A stretch of DNA of 64,000 nucleotides, taken from the NCBI RefSeq assembly GCF_900459225.1, contig NZ_UHFH01000003.1, forward strand, positions 154,501-218,500, in the 5' to 3' direction. This document shows, piece after piece, positions 28,326-37,509 of this stretch. This stretch comes from Streptococcus dysgalactiae subsp. dysgalactiae. GTDB taxonomy: Bacteria; Bacillota; Bacilli; Lactobacillales; Streptococcaceae. Both the position numbers and the translations under genes were made by a program. Below the pieces are notes generated by a model, which saw only the letters and a list, made by a program, of their open reading frames with translations, did no database searches and was not told the DNA's origin. Positions within the stretch are counted from its first letter, which is position 1. Every line of letters starts with the position of its first letter.

Positions 28326-30194
28326 ATGGCATTAGTTAACCGTTGGTATGATATACTCGAAACTTTATTGATTCAAAACCAGTTGGCTTTTGATGATTTG
28401 AGAAAACATATGAAGATTAGCCCACAAACTTTAACAAAAAGTATAGAGCAATTAAATGATCTTTTAGATGGTGATATTGAAATTATTCAAACAAATAACC
28501 AACTAGAGTTGACTGTCTATGATTATGCTAGACTTGAAACAATTTTAGCCGGTAGCCTTAGAAAGACTAGTGATTTCAACTCAGCAAGTAAACGTGTTGC
28601 GTATTTACTTAAACGCCTGTTGGAATCTCCGACACCAATCGTAATAGATGATCTTGCAGAAGAAACAGGTGTAAGTAGAAGTACGATAAATAAAGATTTA
28701 AAAACAGCAAAAGAATTAGCAAGCCTTTATCACATTGAAATCAAAGGAATTCCTAATAGAGGAATTCAAGCTTTTGGATCAGAATTAAAAATTAGACTAT
28801 TATTTATCCATCATGTTTATGCTTATTTCGATACTGATTATTTACAAAAAGAGAGTCTTGTTTTCTTAGAAAACCTTTATAAAGTTTACCGCTTACCTCG
28901 AAAAATTCAAGAGCTTCTGAATAAAACGATTGCAATAACAATAAAGCGTATTCATGAGAATAATCATTTAACAGATTATATTCCCTTTTATAGTAATGAG
29001 GTTAAATCAAACTCTTTTATGGAGGAACTTGTTTATCACCTAGAATTAGACTATCAAACTTCCTTGAGTCAATTTGAACGTGATTTTATTTCTTTCGCCT
29101 TGAACACCCAATATATAGATGGCTTGACTTATCATGAAGGTTTATTAAATCCCGATTTTCTTCAACTTTATCAAAAGATGATTCAAGAAGTGAAAGAAAG
29201 CCTGTTGATTAATTTTGATGAAGAAAAATTATTTGTTGAAATTCATACACATCTAAAATTTTTAATTAATCGATTAATTTTTCAGATTCAAGCTAATGAT
29301 CTTTTTCATGGAGAAATTAAACATAAATACCCATTAGCATTTGAAATGGCAACATCGGCTGGGAAGGTATTAGAAGAAACCTTTTCAACACATTTGGAAA
29401 TATCCGAATGTAGTTATTTAGCATTATACTTTGAACTGATTTTGCGAGATAAAGAACAAATTGTTGAAAAAGGATCAAAGCGTATTGCTGTTGTTTGTAC
29501 TACTGGACGTGGAACGGCAAATATGATTTGTCGAAGGATAACTAAGGTTCTTGGTCCAGATATTGAAATTTTTCAATTTTCTGAAGAACAGTTTAACCCT
29601 GAAAGAGATGATAATTATTTTGCAATTTTTACAACCATACCATTAAAATTTGGCCAGTTAAAATCTCCATTGGTTCAAATCACTAATGTATTCAATGATC
29701 AATGGTTGCAAAATGAATGGCAAAAAGTTCATCTCTTTCATCAAAGAAACATTCAAGATAGTATTATTCGCTTTGTCCGTTTAAAACCTGAAAGTACATA
29801 TTGTAGTTATTTGACAAATATGGTTAAGATATTAGCTAAGAAAAATATAGTCGATTTCGGTTTTTCTGAACGAATTATCCAAAGAGAAATGAAACAATCT
29901 ACGATGTTTGGTAATCAGGTTGCCTTTCCTCATGCAATTAATTATCATTCTGATAAGCCAATCCTTCTAGTTGGGGTATTAGATCAAATATTTTGTGAAG
30001 GATATAATCAAGTTGCTATTATCTTTATGGTAGCAATCCCCAAAAAAGTTGAAACTCGGTTAGAAGCAGAAATGTTGGAACTTTATGATGATATTTTTAG
30101 GATTGCTAGTGATGAATTATTAAGAAGTGAATTGCGTTTAATAGAGTCAGAGGAAGCTTTTTATCAATTTACGGAGGAAAGAGGGATTTTTTAA
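28326..30194 (+). CDS. gutR: Glucitol operon regulator GutR (BglG/LevR-type with PRDs)
   Basis: About 622 residues: N-terminal helix-turn-helix segments (around residues 15-40 and 100-130, with EETGVSRSTINKDLKTAKEL), two PTS-regulation domains in the middle, an EIIB-like domain (IAVVCTTGRGTANMICRR) and a C-terminal EIIA-like domain with the phospho-histidine context VAFPHAINYH. In relatives the PTS phosphorylates these domains and so sets activity; it activates the operon when glucitol is transported. The ATG at 28326 follows GAAAGGA; the frame opens earlier, overlapping srlD. Confidence 0.87.
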   Translation: MALVNRWYDILETLLIQNQLAFDDLRKHMKISPQTLTKSIEQLNDLLDGDIEIIQTNNQLELTVYDYARLETILAGSLRKTSDFNSASKRVAYLLKRLLESPTPIVIDDLAEETGVSRSTINKDLKTAKELASLYHIEIKGIPNRGIQAFGSELKIRLLFIHHVYAYFDTDYLQKESLVFLENLYKVYRLPRKIQELLNKTIAITIKRIHENNHLTDYIPFYSNEVKSNSFMEELVYHLELDYQTSLSQFERDFISFALNTQYIDGLTYHEGLLNPDFLQLYQKMIQEVKESLLINFDEEKLFVEIHTHLKFLINRLIFQIQANDLFHGEIKHKYPLAFEMATSAGKVLEETFSTHLEISECSYLALYFELILRDKEQIVEKGSKRIAVVCTTGRGTANMICRRITKVLGPDIEIFQFSEEQFNPERDDNYFAIFTTIPLKFGQLKSPLVQITNVFNDQWLQNEWQKVHLFHQRNIQDSIIRFVRLKPESTYCSYLTNMVKILAKKNIVDFGFSERIIQREMKQSTMFGNQVAFPHAINYHSDKPILLVGVLDQIFCEGYNQVAIIFMVAIPKKVETRLEAEMLELYDDIFRIASDELLRSELRLIESEEAFYQFTEERGIF

Positions 30195-30670
30195 TGGATA
30201 GTATTATCGTACTAGCGATTATTGTGATATCTGCTTATATTTTTCAAATCTTTTTAGGCATGAAACAACTAAAACATTTCAATCAGGTTTACGCTGAATT
30301 ACGGCAAAAAGGTCGCGTCACTATTGGTAGACGGTCAGGAAGGATCAGATCAGGGACTATTGTCATGTTTGCTATTAATAGTGAAGGCATTGTTTTAGAT
30401 GCACGTAAAATGCAAGGTATTAGCGTTTTAGCAACCTTTAAAGCCATGCCACAATTTCTTGGTCAAGATATTCATTATGTTGACAGCTACAATCCTTTAG
30501 TAAGAAAAGAAAACCGTTTACTTCAAATAGCTATAGAGGACGCCAGAGAATTATTCTTAAGAGTAGAGGCTGGTTCTTATCAGGAAATTTCAAGATATAG
30601 CTCAGCTTTTGATTTTGATCTTCACATGAAGACCTTAATGACTCGCTTAAAATATCAATTTAAAAAATAA
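30194..30670 (+). CDS. gutM: Glucitol operon activator GutM
   Basis: 158 residues with one N-terminal membrane span (about residues 3-20) and a cytoplasmic domain containing GRRSGRIRSGTIVMFAINSEG, matching GutM/SrlM. In relatives it assists GutR-type regulators in activating the operon. Start and stop overlap as TAATG, so its translation is coupled to gutR. Confidence 0.88.
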   Translation: MDSIIVLAIIVISAYIFQIFLGMKQLKHFNQVYAELRQKGRVTIGRRSGRIRSGTIVMFAINSEGIVLDARKMQGISVLATFKAMPQFLGQDIHYVDSYNPLVRKENRLLQIAIEDARELFLRVEAGSYQEISRYSSAFDFDLHMKTLMTRLKYQFKK

Positions 30671-30689
30671 ATAAACAAAGGAGTTTATA

Positions 30690-31238
30690 ATGGATTACAT
30701 TACAAAATTCGCAGAAGGCTTTATGAAGCTCTTTCAATTAGGCGGCGAAACTTTTATTAGTTGGATGACAGGAATTGTTCCTGTAGTATTGATGCTTTTG
30801 GTTGCAATGAATGCTTTTATTGCTATTCTTGGTGAAGAGCGTGTTAATAAACTTGCAGAGGTTTCTGCTAAAAACCCTATCAGCCGTTACATGATTTTAC
30901 CTTTTATCTCAGCGTTTATGTTAGGTAATCCTATGGCTATTAGTATGGGACGTTTTATGCCAGAATATTATAAGCCTAGTTATGTTGCTTCACAAATGCA
31001 ATTTTGTCATACCTCAAATGGTGTTTTCCCTCACATCAATCCTGGTGAACTATTTGTTTGGTTAGGCATAGCATCAGGAATTAAGACTTTAGGATTAAGT
31101 CAAATGGAATTGGCAATTCGTTATTTACTTGTTGGTTTAATTATGAACTTTGTAGGTGGTTGGGTAACTGATTTTACAACTGCATATGTTTCTAAACAAC
31201 AAGGTATTACTTTAAGTAAAACAGTTGAATTAGACTAG
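30690..31238 (+). CDS. srlA: PTS glucitol/sorbitol EIIC (SrlA)
   Basis: 182 residues with several membrane spans; the [20 protein letters not shown] start, the [23 protein letters not shown] segment and the [18 protein letters not shown] loop are characteristic of the glucitol EIIC2 half. With the following EIIBC it forms the glucitol permease. AAAGGAG before the ATG. Confidence 0.93.
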   Translation: MDYITKFAEGFMKLFQLGGETFISWMTGIVPVVLMLLVAMNAFIAILGEERVNKLAEVSAKNPISRYMILPFISAFMLGNPMAISMGRFMPEYYKPSYVASQMQFCHTSNGVFPHINPGELFVWLGIASGIKTLGLSQMELAIRYLLVGLIMNFVGGWVTDFTTAYVSKQQGITLSKTVELD

Positions 31239-31255
31239 TAAAAAGGAGTAGAAAA

Positions 31256-32245
31256 ATGACTTATCAAAGTATTAAAGTAGTCAAAGGTAGTGGCGGATAT
31301 GGCGGACCTCTTGTTATTACACCAACTGAAGAAAAACATAAATTCATTTATATTACAGGAGGTGGTGAAAAACCTGAAATTGTAGATAAGATTGTTGCTT
31401 TAACAGGTATGAAAGCTGTTAATGGCTTTAAAACATCTATTCCAGATGAAGAAATTGCTCTAGCGATTGTTGACTGTGGTGGTACATTGCGTTGTGGAAT
31501 TTATCCTAAAAAAGGAATTCCAACAATTAATGTTGTAGCAACTGGTAAGAGTGGTCCATTGGCACAATATATTACAGAAGAAATATATGTTTCTGCCGTT
31601 GGGATTGATCAAATTATAGCCACAGACGAGTCTGCATCTCTTGAAAATCGTGTCCAAAATGATACAAATAAAGCAATTTATGATACAAGTAAAAAAATTA
31701 CAGAACAACGTGCGGAATCAAGTTTTGTAGCACGTATTGGTATGGGTGCGGGTAAAGTTGTAGCGACCTTCAACCAGGCTGCCCGTGATGCGATTCAAAC
31801 AATGCTTAATACTATTCTTCCGTTTATGGCATTTGTATCATTATTAATTGGTATTATCCAAGGGTCAGGTGTTGGGAACTGGCTAGCTAAATTAATGGTT
31901 CCTCTAGCAGGTAATATCTGGGGGTTAGTATTGATTGGATTTATTTGTTCTCTACCTTTCTTATCACCATTATTGGGACCTGGAGCAGTTATTTCTCAAA
32001 TTATCGGAACACTTATCGGTGTTGAAATTGGTAAAGGTAATATTCCGCCACAAATGGCATTGCCTGCCCTATTTGCGATTAATACACAAAATGGTTGTGA
32101 CTTTATTCCTGTTGCTCTTGGGTTGACTGAGGCAAATTCAGAAACAGTTGAAGTTGGGGTACCATCAGTCTTATATTCTCGTTTCTTAAATGGTGTTCCA
32201 CGTGTAATTGTGGCTTGGATTGCAAGTATTGGACTTTATAAGTAA
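31256..32245 (+). CDS. srlE: PTS glucitol/sorbitol EIIBC (SrlE)
   Basis: 329 residues. The N-terminal EIIB domain ([17 protein letters not shown], later [23 protein letters not shown]) carries the phosphocysteine in CGGTLRCG. The C-terminal half is membrane-embedded ([19 protein letters not shown], then [17 protein letters not shown]). It phosphorylates glucitol during import. Length equals the E. coli-type protein. AAAGGAG precedes the ATG. Confidence 0.93.
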   Translation: MTYQSIKVVKGSGGYGGPLVITPTEEKHKFIYITGGGEKPEIVDKIVALTGMKAVNGFKTSIPDEEIALAIVDCGGTLRCGIYPKKGIPTINVVATGKSGPLAQYITEEIYVSAVGIDQIIATDESASLENRVQNDTNKAIYDTSKKITEQRAESSFVARIGMGAGKVVATFNQAARDAIQTMLNTILPFMAFVSLLIGIIQGSGVGNWLAKLMVPLAGNIWGLVLIGFICSLPFLSPLLGPGAVISQIIGTLIGVEIGKGNIPPQMALPALFAINTQNGCDFIPVALGLTEANSETVEVGVPSVLYSRFLNGVPRVIVAWIASIGLYK

Positions 32246-32278
32246 AAAGATTTAAAATCAATAAAAGGGGGAGTTTGA

Positions 32279-32644
32279 ATGGTAAAAATATTTGAAACAA
32301 AAGTGACATCTGTTGGTGCAGAGGCCGATGGAATGATAGAAAGTGCTAATATGTTGATATTATTCGGTCAAGGAGCTCCAGCGGATCTTGCAGAATTTTG
32401 TTATACTATTGATAATAAAATTCTAGACGGTCATATTCAAGAAGGGAGTACACTATTAATTAATCAAAGTAATTATAAAGTCACTTCAATTGGAAATGTT
32501 GTCGAAAAGAATTTGATAAATCTTGGGCATATTACTATTTCATTTGATGGTTCAAGTGAAGGTTCATTACCAGGCACATTACATGTTATCGGTTCAGAAA
32601 TTCCGAAAATTTCTGAAGGCACAACCATTGCATTTTTTCAGTAA
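32279..32644 (+). CDS. srlB: PTS glucitol/sorbitol EIIA (SrlB)
   Basis: 121 residues matching the glucitol-specific EIIA family (FETKVTSVGAEADGMI, ILFGQGAPADLAEFCYTI, GTLHVIGSEIPKISEGT). It accepts phosphate from HPr and passes it to SrlE. GGGGGAG precedes the ATG. Last gene of the operon, followed by a terminator. Confidence 0.92.
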   Translation: MVKIFETKVTSVGAEADGMIESANMLILFGQGAPADLAEFCYTIDNKILDGHIQEGSTLLINQSNYKVTSIGNVVEKNLINLGHITISFDGSSEGSLPGTLHVIGSEIPKISEGTTIAFFQ

Positions 32645-32737
32645 TTGAAAATAATCTTTTATCATTAACAATTTTCCCATGATATAGAATTTAAATCCAT
32701 TATGCTAACTTTAATTGATATAAAAAGATATTGATTT

Positions 32738-32766
32738 TGAGAGAACCCAAGGAGTTCTCTCTTTTC
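32738..32766 (+). terminator. Glucitol operon terminator
   Basis: Perfect 8-bp stem GAGAGAAC/GTTCTCTC (32739-32746, 32754-32761) followed by a T-rich tract. Confidence 0.8.
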
Positions 32767-33600
32767 AGTACTGTCAATAATTTTGTGTAAACCCAAGAGT
32801 AGAGTTGCTTAATATTAATCAAATAAACTATCAAGTGTGTCAAAACATGTTCCAAATCCTTTATGAATACGAGCTCCAAACTTAATATGATAGTCCTCAA
32901 AAATGCTTAAAAGTGACCGTTCTAAGGCTTCTTCATTTGGAAAAACCACCCGCTTCTTGTTTTGTTGCTGAATTTCTTTGTTGAGTGATTCAATCAAGTT
33001 TGTAGAGTAAATACTAGACCAAATGTGATGTGGAAATTGATAGAAAGTTAGGAGATTTTCAGTCATTTCAAGTGATGCCATGACCTTTTTGTAACGAGGC
33101 TTCCATTTAGAGACAAATTGCTCTAATAATTTAGTAGCCTCCTGTGAATTTGTGGCACGGTAAACCTGCTTGAACTGATTTAGAATAGATGCCCTATCTA
33201 CTCGCTTAACCTTACTGGAGATATTACGACCAATGTGAACCAGACACCGTTGCTGTTTAGCCATTGGATAGGCTTGTTGGATGATTTTATTCACACCGTT
33301 AAATCCGTCCGTAACAACTAGAGAAACTTGCTTAAGTCCTTGATTTTTTAGCCTCTTAAGAAGATCTGACCAAGAGACATTATTTTTATTAGGGGCAATC
33401 TCATAATCAAGAACTGATTTATACCCTTCAGGCGTGATACCAAGTGCAATGTGAATACATTCTTCACTGACCGTACCTCGTCGCAAGGGTAAGCAACTTC
33501 CATCTAGATACAAGACTGAGTAGTTAGTTTGAAGTGAACTCTCATGAAAGGCAGAGACACTTTCTTGGGTCTCTTTTCAGATAATTAATTCATATTTAGG
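32767..33600 (-). mobile_element. IS256-family element remnant
   Basis: The right end of an IS256-family element: the terminal-repeat-like sequence around 32767-32790 and the C-terminal two thirds of the transposase. The other end and the N-terminal coding part are missing. Confidence 0.7.
32815..33575 (-). pseudogene. IS256-family (mutator type) transposase, N-terminally truncated
   Basis: About 250 residues remain of a roughly 390-residue transposase. The first catalytic aspartate is in SVLYLDGSCLPLRRG, the second in SLVVTDGFNGV, and the glutamate in STNLIESLNKEIQ, all in IS256-type context; the CLVHIGRN segment also fits. The N-terminal DNA-binding domain is gone; no start codon with a ribosome site exists. 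Confidence 0.82.
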
Positions 33601-33900
33601 GATTAACTTTGGTTATGATTTATATACATTACACCTAAAATATTTGTTTGATGAGATGATTCTTATCATAAAAATTATAACCATGTTTAGGGTAAAAATT
33701 GTAGGATTCAAACCGTTGTTCTATATTTAGGAAATCTGCATTAATACTTGGAACTTTTCTTAAATTATCTTTTACTCTTAAAATCATAAAAATAAGGTCA
33801 TCACGATATTTACTGTTGTATTCTATTATCTGAATAGGTTACACTAAACTAGACAGAATTTATAAAGTGTTCTACACTTAAGAAAAATGGGAGAAAAACC

Positions 33901-34191
33901 ATGTCTAGAAAAATACGTCGCCACTTCACCGATGATTTTAAGCAACAAATTGTTGACCTTTACAATGCTGGTAGAAAGCGTAGCAGTCTCATCAAGGAAT
34001 ATGAGCTAACCCCTTCCACCTTCGATAAGTGGGTTAGACAAGCCAAAACAACAGGTTCATTCAAGTCTGTTGATAATCTGACAGATGAACAGCGGAAGCT
34101 GATTGAACTCAGGAAACGCAATAAAGAACTCGAAATGCAATTAGATATCCTAAAGCAAGCGGCGGTGATTATGGCACAAAAAGGGAAATAA
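33901..34191 (+). CDS. IS3-family transposase orfA
   Basis: 96 residues, intact, close to copy 1 with conservative differences (YNAGRKRSSLIKEYELTPST, KQAAVIMAQKGK). Helix-turn-helix plus C-terminal leucine zipper. The preceding sequence GAAAAATGGGAGAAA provides a ribosome site. Confidence 0.9.
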   Translation: MSRKIRRHFTDDFKQQIVDLYNAGRKRSSLIKEYELTPSTFDKWVRQAKTTGSFKSVDNLTDEQRKLIELRKRNKELEMQLDILKQAAVIMAQKGK

Positions 34192-34226
34192 TCACTGCTA
34201 ATAAGGATAACTATAGCATTTCAGCC

Positions 34227-35007
34227 ATGTGTCGTTGGTTGAACATTCCTCGTTCTAGCTATTACTACAAGGCTGTTAAACCAGTCTCTGAAGCGGAAAC
34301 TTGAAGAAAATATCAAAGCTATTTTTCTCGAAAGTAAGGCCAGATACGGATCCAGAAAAATCAAAATATGCTTGAATAACGAAGGTATCACACTTTCACG
34401 TCGTCGGATTCGACGCATTATGAAGCGACTCAATTTGGTTTCTGTTTATCAGAAAGCCACCTTCAAACCACATTCCAGAGGCAAGAATGAAGCCCCTATT
34501 CCCAACCATTTAGACAGGCAATTTAAGCAAGAAAGACCACTACAAGCCTTAGTCACTGACTTAACCTATGTTCGTGTAGGCAATCGTTGGGCTTATGTTT
34601 GCCTTATTATTGACCTATACAACCGTGAAATCAACGGCCTGTCTCTTGGTTGGCACAAGACCGCTGAATTCGTTAAGCAAGCCATACAAAGCATCCCTTA
34701 CGCCCTGACCAAAGTCAAGATGTTCCATTCAGATCGTGGCAAAGAGTTTGATAATCAGTTAATTGATGAAATATTGGAAGCCTTTGGAATCACACGTTCG
34801 CTTAGTCAGGCTGGTTGTCCTTATGACAATGCCGTAGCCGAAAGTACGTATCGTGCTTTCAAAATTGAATTTGTTTATCAAGAAACCTTTCAATCGCTGG
34901 AAGAACTAGCTCTTAAGACTAAAGACTATGTTCATTGGTGGAATTACCACCGCATTCATGGTAGTCTCAACTACCAAACACCAATGACTAAAAGATTAAT
35001 TGCCTAG
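34227..35007 (+). pseudogene. IS3-family transposase orfB, frameshifted
   Basis: The first frame reads MCRWLNIPRSSYYYKA to about residue 25 and hits a TGA near 34302. The rest (ENIKAIFLESKARYGSRK onward, open to 35007) is in another frame. All three catalytic residues survive in the second part: VTDLTYVR (Asp), FHSDRGKEFDN (Asp) and NAVAEST (Glu). Confidence 0.82.
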
Positions 35008-35145
35008 AAAACACTTTATAAATGTTGTACAGAAAAGTGTTGCCTTTTCAGAATTCAATGGGGTTCAAGGTGATTAGAAATCAAGATTTGAATATAAAGG
35101 TTTATAAATAGACAGTAATATATATTAAGAATATTTTAATTCTAA

Positions 35146-35223
35146 GTTAGTATTGAAATTTTAAAAAATTTCGGGGACAAAAGATGGGACAAATCCCCTT
35201 CAGACAAGCAAAAAAGCCTTTAA
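35146..35223 (+). pseudogene. Possible integrase C-terminal tail
   Basis: A short open frame reading ILKNFGDKRWDKSPSDKQKSL and a stop, right beside the 3' end of tRNA-Lys. Tyrosine-recombinase integrases of streptococcal elements inserted at tRNA genes often end with similar Gly-Asp-Lys repeats close to the tRNA. Too short to be sure. Confidence 0.35.
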
Positions 35224-35238
35224 ACAAAGGCTTTTTTA
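35210..35238. terminator. Bidirectional terminator beside tRNA-Lys
   Basis: AAAAAGCCTTT pairs with AAAGGCTTTTT; on the minus strand it follows the tRNA gene. Confidence 0.85.
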
Positions 35239-35250
35239 TGTATAGTTATA

Positions 35251-35323
35251 TGCCCCCTACAGGGCTCGAACCTGTGACCCATAGATTAAGAGTCTACTGC
35301 TCTACCAACTGAGCTAAGGAGGC
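35251..35323 (-). tRNA. tRNA-Lys (anticodon CTT)
   Basis: A 73-base cloverleaf on the minus strand: acceptor GCCTCCT/AGGGGGC with one G-U pair, D-arm GCTCAGTTGGTAGAGC, anticodon loop CTCTTAA with anticodon CTT, T-arm CAGGTTCGAGCCCTG, and discriminator A. CCA is not encoded. This tRNA is a known insertion site for streptococcal integrative elements, and an AT-rich island abuts its 3' end. Confidence 0.95.
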
Positions 35324-35325
35324 AA

Positions 35326-35527
35326 GAATGCTGTATTGGCACCGGTGATCCACTTTTTGTATTGAGCCCGCGCAATATAAGCAGGTGGGTAACGCGCTCT
35401 TTCTTGGAAGTTGCGTCCGCGTGAAACGGCTTGCAGACTAGAAAGAGTCTTTGTTTCCCGAGAATACAAAGAAATAGTCGGTCAACACTTAGATGTGGAT
35501 TCGTATGCCACAGCAATGTTTCTGTAT
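35326..35527 (-). ncRNA. ssrS: 6S RNA candidate
   Basis: About 200 bases without a gene. The minus-strand ends pair: the 5' part (TTGCTGTGGCA ... ATCCAC) matches the complement of the 3' part (GTGGAT ... TGCCAATACAGCA). An inner hairpin, TCTTTGT ... ACAAAGA, lies in the middle. This gives a long rod with bulges, as in 6S RNA, the regulator that occupies RNA polymerase. The location next to rarA matches that of B. subtilis 6S-1, which lies beside yrvN (rarA). A promoter precedes it. The 3' end comes within a few bases of tRNA-Lys on the same strand. Confidence 0.7.
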
Positions 35528-35531
35528 GTTT

Positions 35532-35559
35532 ATGATACCACTTTCTCAGATTTTTTCAA
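35532..35559 (-). promoter_or_regulatory. Promoter of the 6S RNA candidate
   Basis: -35 TTGAAA (35554-35559), 16-base spacer, -10 TATCAT (35532-35537) on the minus strand; the start would be near 35525. Confidence 0.6.
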
Positions 35560-35588
35560 GTCCCAACCCTAAAAAATGTAACCGTTTG

Positions 35589-36878
35589 CTATTTTGGGAT
35601 TCCGGTTGAGTGACTAGAAAGCTTGTCAATACGCTCTTTATTGGCCCCCAGGGCACGTTCATATTTTCCTGTTTCGTTGGGGGAAAAATACTGTTTACCG
35701 ATTAATTTATCTGGCAGGTACTGTTGTTTCACCCATTTTTCAGGGTAAGCGTGGGGGTAAAGATAATCTTTGGCATTACCCAGTTCTTTACTGCCGGCAT
35801 AATGCCTATCTCTCAAATGCCTTGGAATAGGAAGGTTTCCTGATGTTCTCAAATCGCTTAAGGCAGCATCCATGGCCAGATAAGCTGAGTTAGATTTTGG
35901 GGATAAGGCCAAATCAATGACCACGTTAGCAATTAGAATACGTGCTTCTGGGAAACCGATTTTCTGAGCGGCATCAAGTGCGGTAACGGTATGGACTTGG
36001 GCGTCAGGATTAGCCAAACCAATATCTTCATAAGCAATCACAATCAATCGTCTGGCTAGGCTTGGTAAATCGCCCGCTTCCACTAATCGTGCCGCATAGT
36101 GAAGACTGGCATTGACATCGGAGCCGCGAATAGCTTTTTGGAGAGCAGATAGCACATCGTAATGCCCGTCGCCATCCTTATCCATAGTAATATAGCTGCG
36201 CTGCAAGGAATTTTCAACAGTGTCTAAGGTGATGTGTCGCTTCCCGTCGCTATCTGGCTTTGTGGACATGACTGCTAGATCCAGAGAGTGATAGGCTGAG
36301 CGTAAGTCACCATTGGTAGCCGTTGCGATAAAATCAAGAGCATTATCGTCAAGCATCACGTCAAAGGCAAAGCCTCTTTCTTTATCGGTAATGGCAGTTT
36401 GAAGGGCACGCTTGATATCCTCGTTGGAGAGAGGTTCCAGTTCAAAAATCTGGACCCGGCTTCTGATAGCGGGTGTCACTGAAAAGAAGGGATTCTCAGT
36501 GGTTGCGCCAATCATGATAATGGTGCCATTTTCCAGTAAGGGGAGCAGGAAGTCTTGTTTGGTTTTGTCCAGTCGATGAATCTCGTCTAGTAGCAATACC
36601 AATCCTCCTGAAAATTTGGCCTCCTCAGCAATTTCTTGGAGACGTTTTTTGCTATCGACGGTGGCATTAAAGGTTCGAAAGGCATACTTGGTGGTACCTG
36701 CAATAGCGCTAGCAATGGAAGTTTTACCGATTCCTGGAGGACCATAGAGAATCATGGACGATAGCATATTGGCTTCCACCATGCGATGGATGATTTTGCC
36801 TTCGCCAACAAGATGTTCTTGTCCGATGACCTCTGAAATGGTTTTGGGGCGCATGCGGAGCGCTAAATGATCGGGCAT
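35589..36878 (-). CDS. rarA: Replication-associated recombination protein RarA (MgsA)
   Basis: A 429-residue AAA+ ATPase of the clamp-loader clade. Walker A is GPPGIGKTS (residues 46-54), Walker B LLLDEIH, then the sensor motif GATTENPFF and an SRVQIFEL segment with an arginine finger. The C-terminal tetramerisation part contains the family-typical GDLPSLARRLIVIAYEDIGLANP. It acts at stalled replication forks. AAAGGAGG precedes the ATG. Confidence 0.96.
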   Translation of the reverse strand: MPDHLALRMRPKTISEVIGQEHLVGEGKIIHRMVEANMLSSMILYGPPGIGKTSIASAIAGTTKYAFRTFNATVDSKKRLQEIAEEAKFSGGLVLLLDEIHRLDKTKQDFLLPLLENGTIIMIGATTENPFFSVTPAIRSRVQIFELEPLSNEDIKRALQTAITDKERGFAFDVMLDDNALDFIATATNGDLRSAYHSLDLAVMSTKPDSDGKRHITLDTVENSLQRSYITMDKDGDGHYDVLSALQKAIRGSDVNASLHYAARLVEAGDLPSLARRLIVIAYEDIGLANPDAQVHTVTALDAAQKIGFPEARILIANVVIDLALSPKSNSAYLAMDAALSDLRTSGNLPIPRHLRDRHYAGSKELGNAKDYLYPHAYPEKWVKQQYLPDKLIGKQYFSPNETGKYERALGANKERIDKLSSHSTGIPK

Positions 36879-36910
36879 GTAATTGTCCTCCTTTCTTTTG
36901 GGGGGTGGGA

Positions 36911-37477
36911 TTAATGGGGAATGGCTGCGATGAAGTTAGCAATCATGGTCATGCCATCAGGGGTTCCGATGCTTTCTGGGTGGAATTGTAGGCCAAAAAG
37001 TGGCAGGGAGCGATGTTCAAATGCCATGATTTCCTGATCGTCACAGTCTCTAGCGGTCACGATAAAGTCTTCGGGCAACTGATCCACAACGATAGAATGG
37101 TAGCGCATGACGGTGACTTGTTTTGGGAGGGAGCGGAAGAGACTGGCAGGACCTTGTGTTTCAATGGTACTTTGCCTGCCATGCATGACACGTTTAGCCA
37201 AGCGTAAGGTTCCCCCTAGGGTTTCAGCGATCGCTTGGTGTCCCAGACATACCCCTAAAATGGGTTTTGTTTGGTAAAAGTCTTGAATGAGTTTTGGCAT
37301 TTGGTTGGCTTCTTTTGGCCAACCAGGGCCGGGTGAAAAGACTAGCGCGTCAGCCTTTTTGGCCATATCATATAAGTTTGGGTCTTGGTTATACAAGATA
37401 ATAGTCTCGTCAAATTCATTTAAATATTGGGCGAGGTTGTAGGTAAATGAATCGTAATTATCAATTAAGAGTATCAT
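36911..37477 (-). CDS. pabA: Aminodeoxychorismate/anthranilate synthase glutamine amidotransferase
   Basis: A 188-residue class I glutamine amidotransferase: FSPGPGWP oxyanion segment, nucleophile cysteine in LGVCLGHQAI, and the His-Glu pair in LQFHPESIGT. It supplies ammonia to the synthase encoded 32 bases upstream. Because that partner is a PabB-PabC fusion and no trp genes are near, the folate (p-aminobenzoate) role is more likely than tryptophan synthesis. Confidence 0.9.
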   Translation of the reverse strand: MILLIDNYDSFTYNLAQYLNEFDETIILYNQDPNLYDMAKKADALVFSPGPGWPKEANQMPKLIQDFYQTKPILGVCLGHQAIAETLGGTLRLAKRVMHGRQSTIETQGPASLFRSLPKQVTVMRYHSIVVDQLPEDFIVTARDCDDQEIMAFEHRSLPLFGLQFHPESIGTPDGMTMIANFIAAIPH

Positions 37478-37509
37478 AGGTTCCTTAATAACAAAAGATA
37501 AGTGTCAGT

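Larger units (their letters stand above)
33831..35035 (+). mobile_element. IS3-family element, copy 2 (frameshifted)
   Basis: Same element as copy 1 (26281-27360), in the opposite orientation, full length at about 1.2 kb. Left end near TGAATAGGTTACACTAA (33831), right end near ATGTTGTACAG (35035). orfB carries a frame shift, so this copy also looks inactive unless it is a sequencing error. Confidence 0.82.

Noticed and set aside
35286-35516. 76-codon minus-strand frame beside tRNA-Lys
   Set aside because: It overlaps the tRNA and the structured 6S-like sequence; no coding features.
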